This document shows positions 7,042 to 13,327 of a DNA stretch of 17,686 nt, one piece after another; position 1 is the first letter of the stretch, and each line of letters starts with the position of its first letter. This DNA comes from Clostridia bacterium (GTDB lineage Bacteria > Bacillota > Clostridia > Christensenellales > Pumilibacteraceae): positions 1 through 17,686 of the forward strand of contig JAFTMM010000132.1 of NCBI GenBank assembly GCA_017452405.1. The letters run 5' to 3'. The notes beneath the pieces were generated by a model. The model did not search any database, had not been told where the DNA came from, and saw nothing but the letters and a program-made list of their open reading frames with translations. A program made the translations under genes and the position numbers.

Positions 7042-7784
7042 TTCCTGTTAGGAACAAGAGCGAAATTGAAAAGATGCGCAGGGCGGGCAAGGCGCTCGTC
7101 GAGGTATTCAAAGTCGTTGAGCCTCTCATCCGCCCCGGCATCAGTACGCTTGAGATTAACGCGGAAATCGAAAAAAAGATACTTTCGCTCGGAGCAACCG
7201 CTCCCTGCAAGGGCTATCACGGTTATCCCGCTGCGGCGTGCATATCCATTGACGACGTAGTCGTACACGGTATTCCTTCACTCAGAACTTTAGTCGAAGG
7301 CGAAATTGTGAGTGTGGATATCGTTCTTAAACTTGACGGCTATCATGCCGACGCGACCAGAACGTACCCTGTCGGAAAAATCAGTCCGGCGAAACAGCGT
7401 CTTATCGACGTAACGCGCAGATGTTTCTATAACGGCGTGGAGAAGATAAGAGCAGGCGCGCGACTGGGCGACTTGCAACACGCTATTCAGATGACTGCGG
7501 AACTTGCAGGCTACGGCGTAGTCAGAGCAATGACCGGTCACGGAATAGGTCGTGAAATGCACGAAGAACCGACTATCGAAAACTACGGTAGACCGGGCAC
7601 GGGTCCTATCCTTCGGGAAGGTATGTGTCTCGCCGTCGAGCCGATGATTGCGATGGGTGGTTGGGAAGTATCTATTGACAAACGTGACGGCTGGACTTGC
7701 CGTACGTTGGACGGACTTCCCGCAGCGCACTACGAAAACACGGTACTCGTTACCGCAAAGGGCGCGGAAATTCTTACGGAGTAA
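7038..7784 (+). CDS. map: Methionine aminopeptidase, type I
   Basis: A 248-residue metallopeptidase that removes the initiator methionine from nascent proteins. The five metal ligands are all visible: Asp94, Asp105, His168, Glu201 and Glu232, in VSVDIV, HADATRTY, TGHGIGREMHEEP, AVEPM and HYENTVLV. The substrate-contacting His77 (VVHGIP) and His175 are also present. It lacks the N-terminal zinc-finger/SH3 extension of some homologues, and its length matches the short bacterial form. It overlaps adk by four bases and is followed after five bases by the KOW protein. Placement between adk and infA is standard for Bacillota. Confidence 0.97.
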   Translation: MIPVRNKSEIEKMRRAGKALVEVFKVVEPLIRPGISTLEINAEIEKKILSLGATAPCKGYHGYPAAACISIDDVVVHGIPSLRTLVEGEIVSVDIVLKLDGYHADATRTYPVGKISPAKQRLIDVTRRCFYNGVEKIRAGARLGDLQHAIQMTAELAGYGVVRAMTGHGIGREMHEEPTIENYGRPGTGPILREGMCLAVEPMIAMGGWEVSIDKRDGWTCRTLDGLPAAHYENTVLVTAKGAEILTE

Positions 7785-7789
7785 GTAAT

Positions 7790-8029
7790 ATGCATTCGGG
7801 CAGCGCAGTAATAAGCAAAGCCGGAAGCGATAAAGGCAAGACGTACGTCGTAGTCGGTTTCGACGACAAAGGATACGCGCTCGTATCCGACGGAAAACGT
7901 CACGGCCTTTCCGCTCCGAAAAAAAAGAATGTAAGACATTTGTCGGATACGGGCATAAGCGTGGAAATCCCTAAGACGGACGCTTTGCTTGTGACGACTA
8001 TCAGAAGGCTACCGCCTTCACAAAAGTAA
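7790..8029 (+). CDS. KOW-domain RNA-binding protein (between map and infA)
   Basis: A small basic protein of 79 residues. Its N-terminal half resembles a KOW/SH3-like fold (SGSAVISKAGSDKGKTYVVVG, about residues 3-23). It is followed by DGKRHGLSAPKKKNVRHL, a run like that of L14e/L27e-type RNA-binding proteins. Small KOW proteins of this kind occur between map and infA in many Bacillota. Their exact role is not established, though binding to the ribosome or rRNA is the usual assumption. The frame is open upstream into map, but ATG 7790 is the first start after the map stop. Its ribosome binding site is weak (GTAAGTAA), suggesting coupling to map. Confidence 0.85.
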   Translation: MHSGSAVISKAGSDKGKTYVVVGFDDKGYALVSDGKRHGLSAPKKKNVRHLSDTGISVEIPKTDALLVTTIRRLPPSQK

Positions 8030-8041
8030 CAGGGAGGTTAT

Positions 8042-8263
8042 ATGTCAAAAGCCGATGCTATCGAAGCCGAAGGCGTCGTAATCGAATGCCTTAGAGGCGC
8101 TATGTTCAAGGTAAAGCTCAACAACGGTTTTATCGTGACTGCAACCATTTCGGGAAAAATAAGACAGCATTACATTAAAATACTCGAGGGCGACTCGGTA
8201 AAAGTCGAGATGTCCCCGTATGACATAACCCGCGGTCGTATTACGTACCGCAACAAAACCTGA
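8042..8263 (+). CDS. infA: Translation initiation factor IF-1
   Basis: A 73-residue S1/OB-fold protein that binds the A site of the 30S subunit and aids IF2 and IF3 in initiation. It carries the signature DAIEAEGVVIECLRGAMFKV, the segment SGKIRQHYIKILEGDSVKVE, and the strongly conserved end MSPYDITRGRITYR. Length is normal. The GGGAGG site lies six bases before ATG. L36 follows after 39 bases. Confidence 0.97.
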   Translation: MSKADAIEAEGVVIECLRGAMFKVKLNNGFIVTATISGKIRQHYIKILEGDSVKVEMSPYDITRGRITYRNKT

Positions 8264-8302
8264 GAAAAAATTCAAAACACCGTAATTTAAGGAGATATTT
8301 TT

Positions 8303-8419
8303 ATGAAAGTTCGTACTTCCGTTAAGCCTATGTGCGACAAATGCAAGGTAATCAAAAGACATGGCAAGGTAATGGTAATTTGCTCCAAGTACCCTAACCA
8401 CAAGCAGAGACAGGGCTAA
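8303..8419 (+). CDS. rpmJ: 50S ribosomal protein L36 (zinc-binding)
   Basis: A 38-residue protein reading MKVRTSVKPMCDKCKVIKR and ending NHKQRQG, a clear L36. The zinc ligands are Cys11, Cys14, Cys27 and His33. The usual protein has 37 residues with four residues between the last Cys and the His; here there are five because of one extra residue in the SKYPN loop. L36 is the smallest large-subunit protein and stabilises 23S rRNA late in assembly. AAGGAG at 8289-8294 with eight bases of spacing fixes the start. Confidence 0.96.
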   Translation: MKVRTSVKPMCDKCKVIKRHGKVMVICSKYPNHKQRQG

Positions 8420-8433
8420 GTCTAAAAACAATC

Positions 8434-8506
8434 CGTCCGGTAGAACAGCCGACATTCCACGGCTATATCTATGGGACGCGCGATAGATATATTAATTTTT
8501 TATCTA
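8434..8506 (+). promoter_or_regulatory. Structured region upstream of rpsM with competing helices
   Basis: The 103-base gap between rpmJ and rpsM contains several inverted repeats. CGTCC (8434-8438) can pair with GGACG (8474-8478) around the small hairpin AGCCG/CGGCT (8447-8451 with 8460-8464). TATATCTAT (8464-8472) pairs perfectly with ATAGATATA (8483-8491), and a run of six T follows at 8496-8501. TAGATA (8484-8489) could instead pair with a second TATCTA at 8501-8506. This resembles an attenuator or an alpha-operon translational leader (in E. coli S4 binds such a leader upstream of rpsM), but the stems are AT-rich and no known family was recognised. Confidence 0.4.
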
Positions 8507-8522
8507 ATTTCAGGAGATTAAA

Positions 8523-8891
8523 ATGGCAAGAATTGCAGGTATCGATTTGCCCAAAGAGAAGCGCGTAGAGATCGGTCTTACCTATATCTACGGCATCGGC
8601 AGACCCACGGCAGATAAGATTTTGGCAGAAACCAAAGTTAGCCCCGACACGCGCGTTAAAGACCTCACCGAAGACGAGGTTCAGCGCCTCAGGGAATACA
8701 TTGATAAGAACGTAGTTACCGAGGGTGATCTTCACAGAGACGTATCCCTCAGCATCAAGCGTCTTATGGAAATCGGTTGCTATCGCGGAGTAAGACACAG
8801 AAAAGGTCTTCCCGTTCGCGGTCAGTCCACCAAGCAGAACGCTCGTACCCGTAAGGGACCCAAGCGCACTGTAAGCAGAAAGAAGAAGTAA
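8523..8891 (+). CDS. rpsM: 30S ribosomal protein S13
   Basis: A 122-residue protein starting MARIAGIDLPKEKRVEIGL, with YIYGIGRPTADKIL, RLMEIGCYRGVRHRKGLPVRGQ and a basic C-terminal tail ending SRKKK that reaches the decoding region. S13 sits in the head of the small subunit and forms bridges B1a/B1b to the large subunit. Length is normal. AGGAG at 8512-8516 lies six bases before ATG. It is the first gene of the alpha-operon block (S13-S11-S4-RpoA-L17). Confidence 0.97.
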   Translation: MARIAGIDLPKEKRVEIGLTYIYGIGRPTADKILAETKVSPDTRVKDLTEDEVQRLREYIDKNVVTEGDLHRDVSLSIKRLMEIGCYRGVRHRKGLPVRGQSTKQNARTRKGPKRTVSRKKK

Positions 8892-8910
8892 GGCGTAAGG
8901 AGTAACAGAA

Positions 8911-9300
8911 ATGGCAGTTAAGAAAACAACGGCAAAGAAAAGAATCACCAAAGGCGTAGATAAAGGTCAGGTGCACATTCAGGCTTCTTTCAATAACACC
9001 ATCATTACGATTACCGACGAAAGAGGCAACGCTATTACCGCGTCCAGCGCAGGTGCGACCGGTCTTCGCGGTAGCAGAAAGAGCACTCCTTTCGCAGCTC
9101 AGATCGCTTGTGAAAAAGCAGCTAAGGAAGCTTACGACGCAGGCATGAGAAGCGCAGAGGTTTTCGTTAAAGGACCCGGCGCAGGCAGAGAGTCCGCAGT
9201 TCGCGCAGTTGAAGCGAGCGGAATTAAGGTTACGGCAATTACCGACGTATCGCCCATACCTCACAACGGTTGCAGACCGCCCAAGCGCAGAAGAGTTTAA
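8911..9300 (+). CDS. rpsK: 30S ribosomal protein S11
   Basis: A 129-residue protein. After a basic N-terminal stretch it has the S11 core: QVHIQASFNNTIITITDERG at about residues 20-39, then SAGATGLRGSRKSTPFAAQ. The C-terminus is conserved: VSPIPHNGCRPPKRRRV. S11 lies on the platform near the mRNA exit and the anti-Shine-Dalgarno helix. Length is normal. It begins 19 bases after S13 behind AAGGAG, and S4 follows after nine bases. Confidence 0.97.
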   Translation: MAVKKTTAKKRITKGVDKGQVHIQASFNNTIITITDERGNAITASSAGATGLRGSRKSTPFAAQIACEKAAKEAYDAGMRSAEVFVKGPGAGRESAVRAVEASGIKVTAITDVSPIPHNGCRPPKRRRV

Positions 9301-9309
9301 GGAGGACTT

Positions 9310-9936
9310 ATGGCAAGAACAGTATCACCCAGCTGCAAAATGTGCAGAAGAGAAGGTCAGAAATTATATCTTAAAGGCGATCGTTGCACCGCAGAAGGCA
9401 AGAAGTGCGCGTTTGATAGACGTCCCACTCCTCCCGGACAGCACGGTCTCGCTCGTCATAAGAATTCCGAATACGGAATCCAGCTTCGTGAAAAGCAGAA
9501 GGTACGTCGTATCTACGGCGTTCTTGAAGGACAGTTCCACGGATACTACGAGCGTGCAGAGCGCATGAAGGGTGTCGTAGGCGAGAATATGCTTGCGCTC
9601 CTCGAAAAGCGTCTTGACAACGTCGTATACCGTATGGGAATCGGCGCGTCCAGAGCTCAGTCCCGTCAGATCGTTAACCACGGTCACATCACCGTTAACG
9701 GTAAGGTAGTAGACATTGCTTCCTATCAGGTTAAGGTAAACGACGAGATAGCTATTAAGGAAAGCAAGAGAAGCAAGGCTTGCTTCACCGCTCTCAAAGA
9801 CGCGAAGATCACGATGCCTAAGTGGGTATCCTTCGATACCACTACTCTCGTAGGTAAAATCCTTGACAATCCTAAGAGAGAGGATATCGACGCTAACATC
9901 ACCGAATCGCTCATCATCGAGAAATACTCCAAGTAA
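9310..9936 (+). CDS. rpsD: 30S ribosomal protein S4, zinc-binding form
   Basis: A 208-residue primary 16S rRNA binder that nucleates the 5' domain; in several bacteria it also represses its own operon. The N-terminus keeps a four-cysteine zinc site (Cys9, Cys12, Cys26, Cys33), with a loop between the last two Cys that is two residues longer than the common form. The S4 RNA-binding domain (LEKRLDNVVYRMGIGASRAQ, then QIVNHGHITVNGKVVDI) occupies about residues 98-150. Its position inside the alpha cluster is the arrangement of Clostridia and many other bacteria, unlike Bacillus where rpsD stands alone. The TAAGGAGG site lies about five bases before ATG. Confidence 0.97.
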   Translation: MARTVSPSCKMCRREGQKLYLKGDRCTAEGKKCAFDRRPTPPGQHGLARHKNSEYGIQLREKQKVRRIYGVLEGQFHGYYERAERMKGVVGENMLALLEKRLDNVVYRMGIGASRAQSRQIVNHGHITVNGKVVDIASYQVKVNDEIAIKESKRSKACFTALKDAKITMPKWVSFDTTTLVGKILDNPKREDIDANITESLIIEKYSK

Positions 9937-9938
9937 TA

Positions 9939-10038
9939 GCGTCGCGTATACGTAGCGCGTAAGTCAACCTTCAAAACAGGAAAACGTATTACGTTTTCGG
10001 ACCGTTTCCGGCGTTTTATGTTAGCAACCGCGAAACGG
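9939..10038 (+). promoter_or_regulatory. Three successive hairpins between rpsD and rpoA
   Basis: The 120-base gap contains three stem-loops. The first is 9939-9958, GCGTCGC with GTAGCGC around GTATAC, with one mismatch and wobble pairs. The second is a perfect 8-pair stem, GAAAACGT (9980-9987) with ACGTTTTC (9991-9998), with a three-base loop. The third is CCGTTTCCGG (10002-10011) with CCGCGAAACGG (10028-10038), ten pairs with one bulged base; it ends just before the rpoA ribosome binding site at 10041-10045. None is followed by a T-run. They may protect or process the mRNA, or control rpoA translation. No known RNA family was recognised. Confidence 0.5.
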
Positions 10039-10056
10039 AAAGGAGAATTAAATATT

Positions 10057-11010
10057 ATGATGGAAATCGAAAAGCCCAGAATCGCCATCGAAGAAAGCGC
10101 GGATCTCCGCGAGGGTAAGTTCGTAGTAGAGCCTCTTGAAAGAGGTTACGGCATCACTCTCGGCAACTGCCTCAGAAGAGTCCTTCTTTCGGCTCTTCCC
10201 GGAACGGCGGTAGTCGGTATTCAGATAAAGGGCGTAAGCCACGAGTTCAGCGTAGTAAAGGGCGTTAAGGAAGACGTTGCAGAGATAATTCTCAATATTA
10301 AAGGTCTGAACCTTAAAGCTAAGTACGACGATCCTTCGATTACCAAAACCCTTCGTCTTGTAAAGAGCGAAGCAGGCGTGGTAACCGCAGCGGACATCGT
10401 TACCGATCCCGAAATCGAAATTCTCAACCCCGAACTTTATATCTGTACTCTTGACGACGGCGCAGACCTCGATATGGAACTCACCGTTGCAAAGGGACGC
10501 GGATACGTAGTAGCAGGTCACCTCAAAGACCTCAACAAACCTATCGGATATATTCCCATTGACGCAATCTTCACTCCCGTTAAGGCTGCAAGTTACGCGG
10601 TAGAGAACGCGCGCGTGGGACAGAGTCTCGATTACGACAAGCTTACGATTAACGTTAAAACGGACGGAAGTCTGACTGCGAAAGACGTGCTTTCGCTCGC
10701 TGCTCGCACGATAGACGACCACATCAGACTCTTCGCAAATCTGTCGGATATGTTCGCGGATATGGATATTCTCGTATCCCGTCCCGAAGACAGACAGCAG
10801 AGGGTTCTCGAAATGAGCATCGAAGAAATGGATCTCTCGGTAAGAAGCTACAACTGCTTGAAGCGCGCGGGAATCCACACCGTAGAGGATCTTACGAAGC
10901 GCAGCGAGGACGATATGCTCAAGGTTCGTAATCTCGGAAGAAAGAGTCTTGACGAGGTTATTGCAAAACTGAGAAGCTACGGACTCGATCTCAGATCCAA
11001 CGAGGACTGA
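10057..11010 (+). CDS. rpoA: DNA-directed RNA polymerase subunit alpha
   Basis: A 317-residue alpha subunit. The N-terminal assembly domain has the conserved FVVEPLERGYGITLGNCLRR and LLSALPGTAVVGIQIKGV. The C-terminal domain (about residues 245-310), which binds UP elements and activators, includes LDLSVRSYNCLKRAGIHTVE and VRNLGRKSLDEVIAKL. Alpha dimers start assembly of the core polymerase. ATG 10057 follows AGGAG (10041-10045) with 11 bases of spacing. A second ATG directly follows it, and an in-frame ATG at 10018 lies upstream of the ribosome binding site and is rejected. Gaps of 120 and 76 bases around it are unusually long for this operon. Confidence 0.97.
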   Translation: MMEIEKPRIAIEESADLREGKFVVEPLERGYGITLGNCLRRVLLSALPGTAVVGIQIKGVSHEFSVVKGVKEDVAEIILNIKGLNLKAKYDDPSITKTLRLVKSEAGVVTAADIVTDPEIEILNPELYICTLDDGADLDMELTVAKGRGYVVAGHLKDLNKPIGYIPIDAIFTPVKAASYAVENARVGQSLDYDKLTINVKTDGSLTAKDVLSLAARTIDDHIRLFANLSDMFADMDILVSRPEDRQQRVLEMSIEEMDLSVRSYNCLKRAGIHTVEDLTKRSEDDMLKVRNLGRKSLDEVIAKLRSYGLDLRSNED

Positions 11011-11044
11011 GCGTAAGGAAAGGCTAAAAGCCTCGCCCTTAAGC
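11011..11044 (+). promoter_or_regulatory. Hairpin between rpoA and rplQ
   Basis: The arms GCGTAAGG (11011-11018) and CCTTAAGC (11037-11044) pair with one mismatch around an inner perfect stem AGGCT (11021-11025) with AGCCT (11029-11033) and an AAA loop. It begins at the base after the rpoA stop and has no T-run. An mRNA processing or stability element, or control of rplQ, is plausible but unproven. It lies upstream of L17, so it is not the lactobacillar L17 downstream element. Confidence 0.4.
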
Positions 11045-11086
11045 TCGGATCGTTACTTATTAAAATTATAAGGAAATACGATAAAT

Positions 11087-11620
11087 ATGGAAAACAGAAA
11101 ATTAGGCAAAGCTACCGATATAAGAATGGCGCTTCTCCGCGGTCAGGTGACCGACCTTCTTTGGTATGGCAGAATCGAGACCACTTACGACAGAGCAAAA
11201 GAAGTTCAGAAGATGGCGGAAAAGCTTTTAACCAAGGCTATTAACAGCTACAAGGACACCGTTAAGAAGGTGGAAACCCGTCAGCGCAAGAAGAAAGACA
11301 AGAAGGGTAACGAAACGATCGAGGAATACAAGATCGAGCTCGTTAACGACGGTCCTACCAAGCTTGCAGCTCGTCGCGCAATCATGGCAGTAGTGTACGA
11401 CGTACAGGAAACTAAGGCTTTCGCTGAGTCTAAGTCCGCTTACAGAGTACGCGTAGGCAAGATTAAGCACCCTCTTATCGAAAAAATCTTCAACGAGTAC
11501 GCTCCCAAGTACGAAGCGCGCGCAGAAGAAAAGGGAACGAAGGGCGGATATACCAGAGTTATCAAGAACGGCTTCCGTCGTGGCGATGCTGCTGAAATGG
11601 CAATCATCGAACTCGTTTGA
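11087..11620 (+). CDS. rplQ: 50S ribosomal protein L17, long form with internal insertion
   Basis: A 177-residue protein; the family is commonly 113-130. The N-terminal part (KLGKATDIRMALLRGQVTDL, then RIETTYDRAKEVQKMAEKL) and the C-terminal end (GGYTRVIKNGFRRGDAAEM, then the IIELV terminus) are clear L17. Between them, at about residues 55-92, lies an extra charged stretch including RQRKKKDKKGNETIEEYKIE. The following segment, through residue 150, also diverges from the usual form. L17 sits near the tunnel exit of the large subunit, and the insertion probably projects from the surface. AAGGA lies 12 bases before ATG. The superoperon terminator follows. Confidence 0.94.
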   Translation: MENRKLGKATDIRMALLRGQVTDLLWYGRIETTYDRAKEVQKMAEKLLTKAINSYKDTVKKVETRQRKKKDKKGNETIEEYKIELVNDGPTKLAARRAIMAVVYDVQETKAFAESKSAYRVRVGKIKHPLIEKIFNEYAPKYEARAEEKGTKGGYTRVIKNGFRRGDAAEMAIIELV

Positions 11621-11646
11621 TTTATTTAATCAAATTCTAATCTAAT

Positions 11647-11682
11647 AAAAAGGGACTTCTTTTTGACAAGTAGTCCTTTTTT
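11647..11682 (+). terminator. Intrinsic terminator of the ribosomal superoperon
   Basis: An A-rich arm with GGGACT (11647-11657) pairs with AGTCC plus T-run (11672-11682), leaving a loop of about 14 bases and ending in six T. It lies 26 bases after the rplQ stop and is well placed to end the spc/alpha transcript. Confidence 0.85.
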
Positions 11683-11750
11683 AGTATATACTATACTCGT
11701 AAGCTGGTAAGAGTTTTTTATCGGCGTGGATTTATCGTAACCGTCGTTTT

Positions 11751-11779
11751 TCGACATATAGTTTTTTCAAAAGTATGAA
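11751..11779 (+). promoter_or_regulatory. Candidate promoter for the zinc-ribbon membrane protein gene
   Basis: TCGACA (11751-11756), a 17-base AT-rich spacer, then TATGAA (11774-11779). The -35 box matches TTGACA at five of six positions and the -10 box matches TATAAT at four of six. It lies between the superoperon terminator and the gene at 11840 and would give a leader of about 54 bases. The remaining 157-base gap (11683-11839) is AT-rich and shows no other clear element. Confidence 0.45.
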
Positions 11780-11839
11780 TAAAACGATCTCCGCGCGTCC
11801 ATGATTACTAGGTAAAAAATTCGAAATGAGGAGAAAAAA

Positions 11840-13144
11840 ATGATTTGCAAAAATTGCAACAGTGAAGTCGGATCGGCTAATTATTGCCCTAATTGCGGAG
11901 CTCGCATAGGGGGCCGTTTCTGTACGTCCTGCGGAAGCGCTATTCCTGCCGGCGCGCACAACTGTCCTAATTGCGGAAAGGCAGTTCGCAAGGCGCCCGA
12001 AACTTCGCAAGAACAAAATAAAGGTAAGCGCAAAAAAGAGTTCGGTGACAGACGTACGGGCTTTCAGTCCTTTATCTGTCTTATTTGCGGAGTAGTAGGT
12101 CTTGTTGCGCTCGGTATTGCCATTTATAATTTTCTTATGGGCAACCTTTTCGTTGCTCAAGTTCAAAGCGGAGGAACGCAGGTTATAAACCCGTTCGGTG
12201 ATCCCATAACGGGCGAGGGTATGTTCGTCGAAAGCTTCGCGCTTGTTTCTTCCATAGATAAGATAATAGCGTGGGGGCAAAATATAGTAACCACGATCAC
12301 CAATCTATTCGCCGGGGATACGATGGCGGGGTTAAGTCAACTTCTTCTGGTATACGTTCCGTATCTGCTCATCATACTCACTTTGGCGTTTGCTATTCTT
12401 GCAACGGCTATCGGTACAGTAATTGCAGTTTTCCGCTTCCTTGGTGGCATGTTCTCCAAAAAGATGTTCAATCTTTCTCGCACGCTCGGCTGGACGTTCG
12501 GTTCTAACCTCAGTATCTATCTTGCTTGCATATTTGCAGGAACGGTAGAGTGGGTATCTCCTTCGTCGGGAATATTCATGAACGTAATGCTCTCAGGGCT
12601 GGCGCTTGGCGTGTCCGTGCTTGGAAACGTAATGTTTGCAGGCAAACGCTTCTTTAAGGCAGGAAGCATAATGAAGTTCCTTTCCAACGCGGGCATACTT
12701 GCGGGTGGTATTATTACACTCATTTCATTCCCTATGGCTATCGTGGATACCGGTGACGTAAGCGTTACGATAAATCAGCCTCTTTTGCTCGTTACCCAAT
12801 TTATCGTTAGTGAAGGCGAACTCGTAATGCCCGACTTTGCGTACTTAGCCGGTCTGCTTGCGCTTACTATTACGTTCATCTTTACTCTGCCCGGATTTAT
12901 AAGCAAGACTTCGTCAAGGCTAGCTACGACCTTTAAGTTCGACGGTTACGAAGATAAGGGCTTCTTGAGAAAGTCGTTTGCACATTTCTTCTCAATGCTG
13001 ACTTTCTTGGTTCTGACGATACTGTATCTGTCGGAGTCTGGCGTTGCGATAAACCCCGGTATATACGTGCTTTTCGCCGGCGGTATAATAACACTCGTAA
13101 GCGGAATCTTGAACAGAGTATTCCTTAACAAAGATCAGAAGTAA
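11840..13144 (+). CDS. Membrane protein with two N-terminal zinc ribbons, function unknown
   Basis: A 434-residue protein I do not recognise as a named family. Two zinc ribbons occupy residues 3-45: Cys3/Cys6 with Cys16/Cys19, and Cys28/Cys31 with Cys42/Cys45, the latter pairs in CPNCG form. A polar basic linker (about 48-73) leads to a membrane part with about eight hydrophobic segments near 77-100, 168-200, 222-238, 245-268, 284-303, 335-352, 380-398 and 406-427. A long soluble loop (101-167) follows TM1 and is probably outside if the ribbons are cytoplasmic. A distinctive stretch, FSKKMFNLSRTLGW then SNLSIYLAC and EWVSPSSG, recurs in the gene at 13328. Similar ribbon-plus-membrane proteins are scattered in Clostridia. 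GAGGAG lies six bases before ATG, and it has its own terminator. Confidence 0.85.
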   Translation: MICKNCNSEVGSANYCPNCGARIGGRFCTSCGSAIPAGAHNCPNCGKAVRKAPETSQEQNKGKRKKEFGDRRTGFQSFICLICGVVGLVALGIAIYNFLMGNLFVAQVQSGGTQVINPFGDPITGEGMFVESFALVSSIDKIIAWGQNIVTTITNLFAGDTMAGLSQLLLVYVPYLLIILTLAFAILATAIGTVIAVFRFLGGMFSKKMFNLSRTLGWTFGSNLSIYLACIFAGTVEWVSPSSGIFMNVMLSGLALGVSVLGNVMFAGKRFFKAGSIMKFLSNAGILAGGIITLISFPMAIVDTGDVSVTINQPLLLVTQFIVSEGELVMPDFAYLAGLLALTITFIFTLPGFISKTSSRLATTFKFDGYEDKGFLRKSFAHFFSMLTFLVLTILYLSESGVAINPGIYVLFAGGIITLVSGILNRVFLNKDQK

Positions 13145-13181
13145 ATAACAACAATCGAATAGAAAAATCACAAACAAAACT

Positions 13182-13213
13182 AAAAAGACGCTTTAAAGTA
13201 AAAGCGTCTTTTT
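13182..13213 (+). terminator. Intrinsic terminator after the zinc-ribbon membrane protein
   Basis: A perfect 13-pair stem, 13182-13194 with 13201-13213, has core GACGC/GCGTC, a six-base loop (AAAGTA) and five terminal T. It lies 37 bases after the stop. Its A-tract and T-tract are symmetric, so it might also act on the opposite strand. Confidence 0.9.
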
Positions 13214-13266
13214 ATGTTGTAAATTAACAAAATTTAATCTAATTTTAATCTTTCTCATTATTTCCT

Positions 13267-13295
13267 TTGACTTGCGACTTCTTTTGTTTTATAAT
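13267..13295 (+). promoter_or_regulatory. Strong sigma-A-type promoter for the second membrane paralogue
   Basis: TTGACT (13267-13272), a 17-base spacer and a perfect TATAAT (13290-13295). The predicted transcription start is near 13302, giving a leader of about 26 bases that contains AAAGGAG (about 13315-13321) before ATG 13328. This makes the second paralogue its own transcription unit. Confidence 0.8.
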
Positions 13296-13327
13296 TGTGG
13301 TCGACTACAGAATGAAAGGAGAAAAAT

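Noticed and set aside
9980..9998. Terminator after rpsD
   Set aside because: The perfect GAAAACGT/ACGTTTTC stem is followed by CGG rather than a T-run outside the stem, and rpoA must be transcribed beyond it.
13145..13327. Small gene or RNA between the two membrane paralogues
   Set aside because: The gap is fully accounted for by a terminator, an AT-rich stretch and a strong promoter; no supported coding frame is present.
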